A DNA stretch of 64,000 bases. Source: Thioclava marina (GTDB lineage: Bacteria > Pseudomonadota > Alphaproteobacteria > Rhodobacterales > Rhodobacteraceae). Made by a program: the position numbers and the translations under genes. The number at the start of each line of letters is the position of its first letter. The first letter of the stretch is position 1. Below the pieces are notes generated by a model that was not told where the DNA came from, ran no database searches, and saw only the letters and a program-made list of their open reading frames with translations. This document shows positions 35,618 through 43,616 of the stretch, piece after piece. The stretch is from assembly GCF_002020135.1 (NCBI RefSeq), contig NZ_MPZS01000003.1, positions 62,001 through 126,000 on the forward strand. The letters run 5' to 3'.

Positions 35618-38068
35618 ATGGAAACGCAGAAACAAAAACTGGTCATCATCGGCAACGGCATGGCGCCGGGGCGGATGCTCGAACATCTCTTCGATCTGAC
35701 CGACGCTTACGAGGTCACGATCTTCAACGCCGAGCCGCGGGTCAATTACGATCGCATCATGCTCTCGCCGGTGCTCTCGGGCGACAAGAGCTATGCCGAC
35801 ATCATCATTCACGGCCAGGGCTGGTATGACGAGCACGGCATCACCCTCCACAAGGGCGAGAAGGTGGTCGAGATCGACCGCGTCGAGCGCAGGGTGATCT
35901 CGGACAAGGGCACTGTCGAACATTACGACAAGCTCGTGATCGCCACCGGTTCGCAGCCGTTCATCATCCCCGTTCCGGGCAAGGATCTGCCGGGCGTGCT
36001 CGCCTATCGCGATCTCGACGATACCGAGGCCATGGTCGCGGCGGCCAAGAAGGGCGGCAAGGCGGTGGTGATCGGCGGCGGTCTTCTCGGCCTCGAGGCG
36101 GCGGCGGGGCTGCGCCTGCGCGGCATGGACGTGACCGTGCTGCACCTGATGCCCTCGCTGATGGAGCGCCAGCTCGACGAAGCTTCGGGATACCTGCTGC
36201 AGCGTGCGCTCGAAGCGCGCGGGATCGACGTGAAATGCCGCGCCAACACCAAGGCGATCCTTGGCGCCGACAAGGTCGAGGGCGTCGAGCTGGAAGACGG
36301 CACCGTGCTTGAAGCCGATCTCGTGGTGATGGCCGTGGGCATCCGTCCCAATTCCGGCCTCGCCAAGGAGGCCGGGATCGAGGTCAATCGCGGTATCGTC
36401 ACCGACGCGACGATGCGCACCTCCGATCACGCGATCTACGCGCTCGGCGAATGCGCCGAGGTCGATGGACGCGTCTATGGCCTCGTGGCGCCGCTTTACG
36501 AGATGGCAAAGGTTGCGGCCCATGCGCTCGCCGGGGAAGAAACCAGCGGGTTCAAGCATTCCGAGACCCCGACCAAGCTCAAGGTCACGGGCTGCGATCT
36601 CTACTCGGTGGGAGATTTCGCCGAAGGGGAAGGGCGCGAGGATATCGTTCTGCGCGATGCGCAGCGCGGCAGCTACAAGCGCGTCATTCTCAAGGATAAC
36701 AAGATCATCGGCGCCGTTCTTTATGGCGATGTGGCCGATGGCGGCTGGTTCAACGAGATGCTGCGTGCCGCGACCGATGTCTCGGACATGCGCGATACGC
36801 TGATCTTCGGTCAGGCCCATCAGGGCGGCGGCAGCTTCGATCCCGTGGCGGCAGCCGCGGCCCTGCCGGACGACGCCGAGATCTGCGGCTGCAACGGTAT
36901 CTGCAAGGGCCAGATCGTCCAGTCGATCACCGACAAGGGCCTCACCGCGTTGAGCGAGGTGCGTGCCCATACCAAGGCCTCGGCCTCCTGCGGTACCTGT
37001 GCGAACAATGTCGAGAACCTGCTCAAGGCGGTGCTGGGCGATGCCTTCGAGAAGAAGGCGGAAGGAATGTGTGGTTGCACGCCGCTCGGTCACGGTGAGG
37101 TGCGCCGCCTGATCAAGGCCCGCGAGCTCAAGTCGATCCCCGAGGTCATGCAGGAGCTCGAATGGTCGAGCCCCGAGGGCTGCGCCAAGTGCCGCCCCGC
37201 GCTGAACTACTACCTGGTCTCGGACTGGCCGGGCGAATACGAAGATGATTACCGCTCGCGTTTCATCAACGAGCGCGTCCACGCCAATATCCAGAAGGAC
37301 GGCACCTATTCGGTCGTCCCGCGCATCTGGGGCGGCAAGACCTCCGCCGCCGAACTGCGCGCCATTGCAGACATTGCCGAGAAATACGACGTGCCGGAGG
37401 TGAAGTTCACCGGCGGCCAGCGTATCGACCTTCTGGGCATCAAGAAAGAAGACCTGCCGGGCATCTGGGCCGATCTGAATGAGCACGGCATGGTTTCTGG
37501 CGGCGCCTATACCAAGGGGCTGCGCACGGTGAAGACCTGCGTGGGTCAGGAATGGTGCCGTTTCGGGACGCAGGATTCGATGGGGCTCGGGATCAAGCTC
37601 GAGAAATTCCTCTGGGGGTCCTGGACGCCCGCGAAACTCAAGCTCGCCGTCACCGGCTGCCCGCGTAACTGCGCCGAGGCCACCTGCAAGGACATCGGCA
37701 TCATCTGCGTCGATAGCGGCTATCAGATCGTCTATGGCGGCGCGGCGGGCCTGCATATCCAGGGCACGACCGAGCTTGGCATCGTCGCCACCGAAGAAGA
37801 GGTGATCGAGATCACCGCCGCGCTCACCCAGCTCTACCGCGAAGAGGGCTTCTATCTCGAGCGGATCTACAAATGGGCCGATCGCGTCGGCTACAACCGG
37901 ATCAAAACCATCGTGCTCGAGGACAAGGAAGCGCGCCGCGAGTTGCACGACCGCTTCGTCTTCTCCCAGAAATTCGCGCAAGTGGACCCCTGGGCCGAGC
38001 GCGTCGCGGGCAAGGACGCCCACGAATTCAAACCTATGGCAGAATTCAAGCTGGAGGCAGCGGAATGA
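35618..38068 (+). CDS. nirB: NirB, NADH-dependent nitrite reductase large subunit
   Basis: Cytoplasmic six-electron nitrite reductase (to ammonium), 816 residues from this ATG. The FAD (LVIIGNGMAPGRMLEHL) and NADH ([16 protein letters not shown]) folds come first. A BFD-like [2Fe-2S] domain begins at Cys423/Cys425 (ICGCNGICKG), with CGTC later. The sulfite/nitrite-reductase core holds the siroheme-[4Fe-4S] ligands Cys641-x5-Cys647 and Cys681-x3-Cys685 (GCPRNCAEA). The frame stays open back to 35315, but the residues before 35618 are not NirB-like. The stop overlaps nirD. Confidence 0.97.
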   Translation: METQKQKLVIIGNGMAPGRMLEHLFDLTDAYEVTIFNAEPRVNYDRIMLSPVLSGDKSYADIIIHGQGWYDEHGITLHKGEKVVEIDRVERRVISDKGTVEHYDKLVIATGSQPFIIPVPGKDLPGVLAYRDLDDTEAMVAAAKKGGKAVVIGGGLLGLEAAAGLRLRGMDVTVLHLMPSLMERQLDEASGYLLQRALEARGIDVKCRANTKAILGADKVEGVELEDGTVLEADLVVMAVGIRPNSGLAKEAGIEVNRGIVTDATMRTSDHAIYALGECAEVDGRVYGLVAPLYEMAKVAAHALAGEETSGFKHSETPTKLKVTGCDLYSVGDFAEGEGREDIVLRDAQRGSYKRVILKDNKIIGAVLYGDVADGGWFNEMLRAATDVSDMRDTLIFGQAHQGGGSFDPVAAAAALPDDAEICGCNGICKGQIVQSITDKGLTALSEVRAHTKASASCGTCANNVENLLKAVLGDAFEKKAEGMCGCTPLGHGEVRRLIKARELKSIPEVMQELEWSSPEGCAKCRPALNYYLVSDWPGEYEDDYRSRFINERVHANIQKDGTYSVVPRIWGGKTSAAELRAIADIAEKYDVPEVKFTGGQRIDLLGIKKEDLPGIWADLNEHGMVSGGAYTKGLRTVKTCVGQEWCRFGTQDSMGLGIKLEKFLWGSWTPAKLKLAVTGCPRNCAEATCKDIGIICVDSGYQIVYGGAAGLHIQGTTELGIVATEEEVIEITAALTQLYREEGFYLERIYKWADRVGYNRIKTIVLEDKEARRELHDRFVFSQKFAQVDPWAERVAGKDAHEFKPMAEFKLEAAE

Positions 38069-38385
38069 ACGCGCAAGTCGAAAACTGGGTCGCGATCGGC
38101 CCGCTCTCCGAAATTCCCCGCCAGGGCTCGCGCCGCGTGCTCTGGGGGCAGATCAAGATCGCGGTGTTCCGCATGTCGGATGACCGTGTCTACGCGCTCG
38201 AGGACAAGTGCCCGCACAAGAACGGGCCCCTGAGCGAAGGGATCGTGCATGAAGGCTGTGTCACATGCCCGCTCCATAACTGGGTGATCTCGCTCGAGAC
38301 GGGCGCCGCACAGGGCGCAGACGAGGGCCAAACCCGTACTTTCCCCGTCAGGGTCGAGGACGACACCGTCCTGATCGCATTCTGA
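38065..38385 (+). CDS. nirD: NirD, nitrite reductase small subunit
   Basis: Rieske-like subunit of the NirBD nitrite reductase, 106 residues. The [2Fe-2S] ligand pattern is complete: Cys49-x-His51 and Cys68-x2-His71 (DKCPHKNGPLSEG and CVTCPLHNW). Some enteric NirD proteins lack these ligands, so this one may carry a real cluster. The ATG at 38065 overlaps the nirB stop by 4 bases; a longer frame from 37873 runs inside nirB. Confidence 0.95.
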   Translation: MNAQVENWVAIGPLSEIPRQGSRRVLWGQIKIAVFRMSDDRVYALEDKCPHKNGPLSEGIVHEGCVTCPLHNWVISLETGAAQGADEGQTRTFPVRVEDDTVLIAF

Positions 38386-38423
38386 CGGCCTCCCACCACA
38401 TCCAACATCGAGGGACGCAAACG

Positions 38424-39269
38424 ATGTCTTATGTTCAACCGAAGGAATTCGCCGCGAAGATGGTCGACGCCGGTGAATCGAAAGTCTTCATGTCGACCAA
38501 GGATACCCTGATCCGCGCCTATATGGCGGGGGCCATCCTCGCACTGGCGGCCGCCTTCGCGGTCACCATCGCGGTCAATACCGGCAACTTCCTCGTAGCG
38601 GCGCTGCTGTTCCCGGTGGGCTTCTGCATCCTCTACCTGCTCGGCTTCGACCTGCTGACCGGCGTGTTCACGTTGGCGCCGCTGGCGCTGCTGGCCAAAC
38701 GTCCGGGCGTGACGATCGGCGGTGTCCTGCGCAACTGGGGCCTCGTGTTCGTCGGCAATTTCGGCGGTGCGCTGACCGTGGCCGTCTTCATGGCGATCAT
38801 CTTCACCATGGGCTTCAGTCAGGAACCCAATGCTGTCGGCCAGAAAATAGGCAAGATCGGCGAGGCCCGGACCTTGGGATATGCCGCTGCCGGCGCTTCG
38901 GGCATGCTGACCGTCTTCATCCGCGCCGTGATGTGCAACTGGATGGTCTCGACCGGCGTGGTCGCGGCGATGATGTCGAACTCGGTCTCGGGCAAGATCA
39001 TGGCGATGTGGATGCCGATCCTGATCTTCTTCTACCTCGGCTTCGAGCATTCGATCGTCAACATGTACCTGTTCCCCTCGGGCATCATGCTCGGCGGCCA
39101 GTTCACCTGGGTCGACTACTTTGCTTACAACGAGATCCCGGTCGTGCTGGGCAACCTCGTGGGCGGCCTGACCTTCGTGGGCGGCATGATCTACGCCACC
39201 CACTTCCGCGAAAGCCCCAAGCGCAATGCCGCGAAGTCCGAAGGCAGCGTCGGCGTCCCCGCTGAATAA
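38424..39269 (+). CDS. nirC: Formate/nitrite transporter family channel (NirC-like)
   Basis: 281-residue member of the FNT family of pentameric inner-membrane channels. Six hydrophobic segments are visible. FNT signatures are the MAGAILALAAAFAV start of helix 1, LFPVGFCILYLLGFDLLTG and the GASGMLTVFIRAVMCNWMV segment, followed by FEHSIVNMYLFPSG. With nirBD it probably carries nitrite in, or out when it accumulates. FNT members for formate cannot be excluded by sequence, but the context favours nitrite. GAGGGACG precedes the start. Confidence 0.92.
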   Translation: MSYVQPKEFAAKMVDAGESKVFMSTKDTLIRAYMAGAILALAAAFAVTIAVNTGNFLVAALLFPVGFCILYLLGFDLLTGVFTLAPLALLAKRPGVTIGGVLRNWGLVFVGNFGGALTVAVFMAIIFTMGFSQEPNAVGQKIGKIGEARTLGYAAAGASGMLTVFIRAVMCNWMVSTGVVAAMMSNSVSGKIMAMWMPILIFFYLGFEHSIVNMYLFPSGIMLGGQFTWVDYFAYNEIPVVLGNLVGGLTFVGGMIYATHFRESPKRNAAKSEGSVGVPAE

Positions 39270-39283
39270 GCCTTCGACAGCCC

Positions 39284-39320
39284 GCAAGCCCCGTCACCCT
39301 TCCCGGCGGGGCTTGCACCT
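39284..39320 (+). terminator. Hairpin after nirC
   Basis: GCAAGCCCCG (39284-39293) pairs perfectly with CGGGGCTTGC (39307-39316), 13-base loop, followed by ACC and TTTT. It is a likely partial terminator between nirC and the kinase/phosphatase gene. Confidence 0.7.
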
Positions 39321-39335
39321 TTTCATCCTCCTGTT

Positions 39336-41078
39336 GTGAAAGGTCCGACCGCCATGCCGAGGGACAGCGCCAGCCAGACCCGTCTCGAGGTCACGCTCGG
39401 CCAGTTCGCGAGCGCGGGCCGCAAGGAGAGGATGCAGGATTTTCATGGCGCGGCTCTGCCCGAGGGCATCGAGCGGCGCCTCAAGGGGATCGTTCTGGCC
39501 GTAGCCGACGGCATCTCCCCGAGCCCGGTCAGCCATGTCGCCGCCGAAAGCGCGGTGAAGGCGCTGATGGGCGACTATTTCGCGACCTCGCCCGCCGAGA
39601 CAGTGCGCTCCGCGGCAAGCAAGGTGATTGCCGCGACCAATAGCTGGCTTTACGCCCAGACACGCCATGCCGGGATCGACGATCCGGACCGCGCGCATAT
39701 CTGCACGCTCAGCGCGCTGATCCTGAAGGCGCGTCGGGCGCATCTTTTTCACATGGGAGACACCCGCATCTGGCGGCTCTCGGGCGCGGCACTCGAGCCC
39801 CTGACCGAAGATCACACGGCCCCGGGCGGGGGATGGCTGACGCGGGCGATGGGGCTCGCGCCGCAGATCGAGATCGATTATCGCCACGTCGATTTGCGTG
39901 TGGGCGATGTCTTCATGCTCACCAGCGACGGGGTTCACGCTTATTGGGATATGCGCGCGGTGGCCCGCCGGATCGCGGAGTCGAGCGATCTAGATCAGGC
40001 CGCGCGCGAGATCGCCGAGGCGTCGCTCACCGCAGGGTCGCCCGACAATCTCACCATCCAGATCGTGCGGATTGAGGCGCTGCCCGATCCCGAACCCGCC
40101 GATCTCATGCCCGAAGCTGCCCACCTGCCGGTGATCGATCCGCCCGCGCCGGGCGAGGAGATCGACGGCTACCGTATCCTGCGCGCGTTGCACGGCAATG
40201 ACCGTTCGCATGCCTTTCTCGCCGAGGACGGCCAGGGACGGCAGGTGGTGCTCAAGTTCCCCGCCTCCGAGATGCGCGAGCGCCCCGATCACCTGCGTGC
40301 GATGATGGCCGAGGAATGGATCGCACGGCGCTTCGCCTCGCCCTACCTGATGACCGCGCCGCCCGCCCGCGAGCGCACGGCCTTCTACGTCGCCTCGGAT
40401 TACATCCCCGGCCAGAGCCTGCGCCAATGGATGCGCGACAATCCCCGTCCCGATGCCGAGAGCGTGCGCGAGATCGTCGAACAGATCGCCCAGGGGCTGC
40501 GGCTGATGCATCGCCGCGAGATCCTGCATCAGGATCTGCGCCCTGAGAATATCCTGATCGGGCGCGACGGGGTTGTGCGGATCATCGATTTCGGCTCGGC
40601 CTGGGTTGCAGGCGTCGCCGAAGCGGGGCCGGCGCGCGACGAGGATATCCTTGGCACCCAGCAATACAGCGCGCCGGAATATTTCTCGGGCGAGGCGATC
40701 AGCTGGCGCGCCGAGATGTTTTCGCTGGGCGTCATCGCCTATGAGATGCTCACCGGCCGTCTGCCCTTTGGGGCGCAGGTCGCACGGATTTCCTCGCCGC
40801 GCGATAGGCTGCGACTTCGCTATCGTCCGCTCACCGATCTGCGCCCCGATCTGCCCGACTGGATCGACGCCGCGCTAGAGCGTGCCACCCATCCCGATCC
40901 CGCGCGCCGCCCCGATGCCTTGGGCGAGTTCATCGCGGACCTGCGCCGTCCCGCAGCCGATTACGTCGCGCGCAACCGTCGTCCCCTCATCGACCGCGAC
41001 CCGCTCGCCTTCTGGAAAGGGCTGAGCACGGTTCTGGGGCTCGCAGTGGTGATCTTGCTCGCGAACTTGCTCGCATAA
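39336..41078 (+). CDS. Fused PP2C-type phosphatase / Ser-Thr protein kinase with C-terminal membrane helix
   Basis: 580-residue bifunctional signalling protein. Residues ~15-245 form a PP2C domain: LAVADGISPSPVSHVAAESAV, HLFHMGDTRIWRL, VGDVFMLTSDGVHAYWD and GSPDNLTIQIVRI supply the acidic metal ligands. Residues ~270-535 form a Hanks-type kinase with a VVLKFP Lys, a HQDLRPENIL catalytic loop (HRD changed to HQD, Asp and Asn kept), DFG and an APEY-like activation end. A single helix (VLGLAVVILLANLLA) ends the chain. The start is GTG 39336 or ATG 39354. It lies between nirC and cynS; its targets are unknown. Confidence 0.9.
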   Translation: MKGPTAMPRDSASQTRLEVTLGQFASAGRKERMQDFHGAALPEGIERRLKGIVLAVADGISPSPVSHVAAESAVKALMGDYFATSPAETVRSAASKVIAATNSWLYAQTRHAGIDDPDRAHICTLSALILKARRAHLFHMGDTRIWRLSGAALEPLTEDHTAPGGGWLTRAMGLAPQIEIDYRHVDLRVGDVFMLTSDGVHAYWDMRAVARRIAESSDLDQAAREIAEASLTAGSPDNLTIQIVRIEALPDPEPADLMPEAAHLPVIDPPAPGEEIDGYRILRALHGNDRSHAFLAEDGQGRQVVLKFPASEMRERPDHLRAMMAEEWIARRFASPYLMTAPPARERTAFYVASDYIPGQSLRQWMRDNPRPDAESVREIVEQIAQGLRLMHRREILHQDLRPENILIGRDGVVRIIDFGSAWVAGVAEAGPARDEDILGTQQYSAPEYFSGEAISWRAEMFSLGVIAYEMLTGRLPFGAQVARISSPRDRLRLRYRPLTDLRPDLPDWIDAALERATHPDPARRPDALGEFIADLRRPAADYVARNRRPLIDRDPLAFWKGLSTVLGLAVVILLANLLA

Positions 41079-41122
41079 CCCCGAATGGCCCGCCAGAGGC
41101 CGCTACTGACAGGAGAGAGACG

Positions 41123-41587
41123 ATGACGATGATGATCCCCGATATTCTCGACAAGGAAGACGTGACCGTGATGATCATCGCGGCCCGCAAGAAGCTCGGG
41201 CTGAAATGGGCCGAGATTGCCGAGAAGATCGGCATGTCCCCGGTCTTCACCCATTCCGCTTGCATGGGCATGAACGCCTTCCCGGCGGAAAAGGCGAAAG
41301 CGCTGTGCGAGGTGCTGGGCCTTCCGGGCGAGGCGGCCGAGGTGCTTGCCGAAAGCCCCACCAAGGTCTTTGACCAGACCGTGCCGACCGATCCCTGCAT
41401 CTACCGCTTCTACGAGGTGGTGGGCGTCTATGGGCCGACGCTCAAGGCGCTGATCCACGAGGAGTTCGGCGACGGGATCATGTCGGCCATCGATTTCGAC
41501 ATGTCCGTGACGCGCGTGTCGCACCCCAAGGGCGACCGCGTGAAAGTCGAGATGTCGGGCAAATACCTGCAATACAACGCCTGGTGA
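41123..41587 (+). CDS. cynS: Cyanate hydratase (cyanase)
   Basis: Cytoplasmic enzyme that turns cyanate plus bicarbonate into ammonia and CO2. The 154-residue length matches the Escherichia coli enzyme. The catalytic triad is visible as Arg95, Glu98 and Ser121 (YRFYEVV and GDGIMSAIDFDM). The N-terminal half is the HTH-like domain. AGGAGAGAG precedes the ATG. In the nitrate block it adds a further inorganic route to ammonium. No cyanate transporter of its own is seen; NirC or the Nrt system might serve, which is speculation. Confidence 0.97.
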   Translation: MTMMIPDILDKEDVTVMIIAARKKLGLKWAEIAEKIGMSPVFTHSACMGMNAFPAEKAKALCEVLGLPGEAAEVLAESPTKVFDQTVPTDPCIYRFYEVVGVYGPTLKALIHEEFGDGIMSAIDFDMSVTRVSHPKGDRVKVEMSGKYLQYNAW

Positions 41588-41593
41588 GGCGAG

Positions 41594-41625
41594 GCGGGCG
41601 CGCGCAGTCGTCCGCGCGCGCCCGC
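41594..41625. terminator. Strong hairpin between convergent cynS and the secreted-protein genes
   Basis: GCGGGCGCGCGC (41594-41605) pairs perfectly with GCGCGCGCCCGC (41614-41625) around an 8-base loop. It sits midway between two convergent genes. No T-run follows on either strand, so it may act as a bidirectional mRNA end or stabiliser. Confidence 0.6.
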
Positions 41626-41647
41626 TATCCAGATCGGGTCTTCCCGG

Positions 41648-41989
41648 TCAGATCCCCTTGGCCAGGCTCTGCGCGATGAGCGCCGCGCGTGTCTTTTCCA
41701 GCGAGGGATGGATCAGTGCGTTCTCGATCGCGGCGACCTGCTCGTAATCGAGCGCGTCCAGCGGCTTGCCGCCTGCAAAGGGCGTGGCGCGGGAGATGTC
41801 GAAAGCGCTCAGATGCGGGTCCGAGGGCATGTAATACGCCGGATCAGGCCCCGATTTGGCAGCGCTCGACGCGCCATTGGGCATCATGTCTTGCGGTGAC
41901 GGGCCACTCGCGGCCGATGCGGCCAAAGCGCCGAAAGCGCTCATCGCCATCGCGAGGCCGAGCCGGGTCAGAGTGCGGCTGAAAAACAT
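41648..41989 (-). CDS. Small secreted protein of unknown function (113 aa)
   Basis: Starts with a basic stretch and a hydrophobic segment (FFSRTLTRLGLAMAMSAFGALAASA), a typical Sec signal cut after ASA. The mature part has a Pro/Ser/Tyr-rich middle and a C-terminal helix, LDALDYEQVAAIENALIHPSLEKTRAALIAQSLAKGI. It starts 3 bases after the stop of a second small secreted gene. The C-terminal pattern L-x2-L-x3-Q-x-A-x-I resembles that neighbour's. I recognise no family. Confidence 0.7.
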   Translation of the reverse strand: MFFSRTLTRLGLAMAMSAFGALAASAASGPSPQDMMPNGASSAAKSGPDPAYYMPSDPHLSAFDISRATPFAGGKPLDALDYEQVAAIENALIHPSLEKTRAALIAQSLAKGI

Positions 41990-41992
41990 TGT

Positions 41993-42238
41993 CTACCTTT
42001 CCTTCAGAATGGCGAGGATCGTGGCTTTCTTGTCGGCCTCGTCGGTGCGTTGAACGAGTACGGATTTGATCACCGCGATCTGGCGAGCCGAGAGGTTCGA
42101 CAGGTCCACATCCCCGACGAGTTCATGGATGCGCTGGATCTCGAGTTGCGAGAGCGGTTGGCCGGCAAATACGCTTTGAGGGGAAAGCGCCGGCAGGGCG
42201 GCGACCCCAAGGGCCGCTATCAGGGCAAGGTGTTTCAT
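41993..42238 (-). CDS. Small secreted protein of unknown function (81 aa)
   Basis: The start chosen is the ATG at 42238, because it begins a clear signal peptide (KHLALIAALGVAALPALSPQSVFA, cut after VFA). A frame open further back to 42421 would bury that signal behind arginine/proline-rich residues. The mature ~57 residues are mostly helical: QPLSQLEIQRIHELVGDVD followed by LSNLSARQIAVIKSVLVQ and a Lys/Glu tail. It is cotranscribed with the 113-residue secreted protein. I recognise no family. Confidence 0.65.
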   Translation of the reverse strand: MKHLALIAALGVAALPALSPQSVFAGQPLSQLEIQRIHELVGDVDLSNLSARQIAVIKSVLVQRTDEADKKATILAILKER

Positions 42239-42392
42239 CGCGAAAAACTCCGGACTGGTACTGGCCTCATGATGGCGGAGCGCATGGGCAAAGCAAGACG
42301 GGGGGCATGCAAGTTTCGGTGAACGGCGCCCGCGCCCGCTTGACGTCAGGGGAAACGCGGGGGCTTCCCTGACTGCAAAGCCTTGTGATACC

Positions 42393-43514
42393 ATGGCAAA
42401 AAATGAACGGGGCAAACTCACGACCCCGAAAAACGAGCAGGATAAAGCAGGTATGAGGGCCGGGTATCAGGGCACCTTCGTCATTTCGTGGGCGCAAACA
42501 GAGATCGACGGCACGCCGGAGCCGCCGACAGAGACCGTCATCATCGGCGCTTGCTGGCGTTGGTCGGGGCAGGCGGTCTGCGTCGATGGCCCCAATGACC
42601 GGCTGATCCTGCGCAACGCCCGTGGCGAGGCCGAACTGCGCGCCAAGGCCGCGCGGGCCGTTCGCAAGCTCCTGGGCGAGGCGGTGGGCCAGCCCGGGAT
42701 CGGCACGCGCGAGGATGAGGACCACACGCCCAACCAGAGCTTTACCCTCACCGATGGCCATCGCGCCTATTTCGTGACTCTGATCGAGCTGCCAGAAAGC
42801 GGCACCCGCATCCTGATGTTCGCAGGCCGTATGCCGCCCGCGCAAACCGACCTCTGGGTCGTCGATCGCGCGCTTGACCTGCGCCCGAAAGAGCTGCGCA
42901 AGGGACCGGCGGGGGTGATCTGTTTCACGCCCGGAACGCTGATCGAGACCGATCGCGGACGTCGCCCCGTGGAGGCGCTGCGCGAGGGCGACAGGGTGTT
43001 GACCCGTGACGATGGTGCGCAGCCAATCTGCTGGATCGGGCAGCGCCGGATCTCGGGCGCGCGGCTGCATGCGATGCCGCATCTGCGCCCGGTGCGGATC
43101 GGTGCCGGCGCCTTCGGCATCGGGCGCCCAGATCGCGACCTGATTGTCTCGCCGCAGCATCGGATGCTGGTGCGCGGGGCCGCCGCGCGCGCGCTTTTCG
43201 CTGAAGAAGAGGTTCTGGTGCGCGCCTGCGATCTGGTGAACGGCCGCCAGATCCGCTTCGAGGCGGCGATCCCCGAGTTGCATTACATCCACTTGATGTT
43301 CGAGCGCCACGAAGTGCTCTGGGCAAACGGCGTCGAGACCGAGAGCTTCCACCCCGCCTCGACCCGAATCGAGATGATCGCGCCCGAGCAACGGGCGGGG
43401 CTGATGGCGATCCTTCCCGATGTGTCGGAGAACCCGCTGAGCTATGGCGCCTATGCGCGCCGCGCGCTCAAGGCCTCCGAGGCAGCGATCCTGCGCCACG
43501 ATCTCGCCGCCTGA
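42393..43514 (+). CDS. Hint (Hedgehog/intein-type) domain protein
   Basis: 373-residue protein. Residues ~175-330 are a Hint_2-like domain: CFTPGTLIETDRGRRPVEALREGDRVLTRDDG gives the nucleophilic Cys and first beta motif, then LIVSPQHRMLV with the TxxH-like block and LHYIHLMFERHEVLWANGVETESF. The usual terminal Asn of splicing inteins is absent, so cleavage rather than splicing would be expected, if any. The N-terminal ~170 residues match nothing I know. No signal peptide is seen. The start could be 42453 instead, as neither ATG has a strong ribosome site. Rhodobacterales encode many such proteins of unclear role. Confidence 0.75.
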   Translation: MAKNERGKLTTPKNEQDKAGMRAGYQGTFVISWAQTEIDGTPEPPTETVIIGACWRWSGQAVCVDGPNDRLILRNARGEAELRAKAARAVRKLLGEAVGQPGIGTREDEDHTPNQSFTLTDGHRAYFVTLIELPESGTRILMFAGRMPPAQTDLWVVDRALDLRPKELRKGPAGVICFTPGTLIETDRGRRPVEALREGDRVLTRDDGAQPICWIGQRRISGARLHAMPHLRPVRIGAGAFGIGRPDRDLIVSPQHRMLVRGAAARALFAEEEVLVRACDLVNGRQIRFEAAIPELHYIHLMFERHEVLWANGVETESFHPASTRIEMIAPEQRAGLMAILPDVSENPLSYGAYARRALKASEAAILRHDLAA

Positions 43515-43616
43515 TCCCCGCACCTCGGTTTCCGCGCCTGACGCACAGTTTCGTGCGCATTTTGCGCCTTTTCTCTCGCGCCCGCGGGCCCTAGCCTTGG
43601 GTCAAAGGAGACCTCC

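Noticed and set aside
43530-43570. CGCAC/GTGCG hairpin between the Hint gene and the amidotransferase
   Set aside because: Only 5 bp with a weak T-rich tail. It could be a terminator, but similar stems are expected by chance in this GC-rich DNA.
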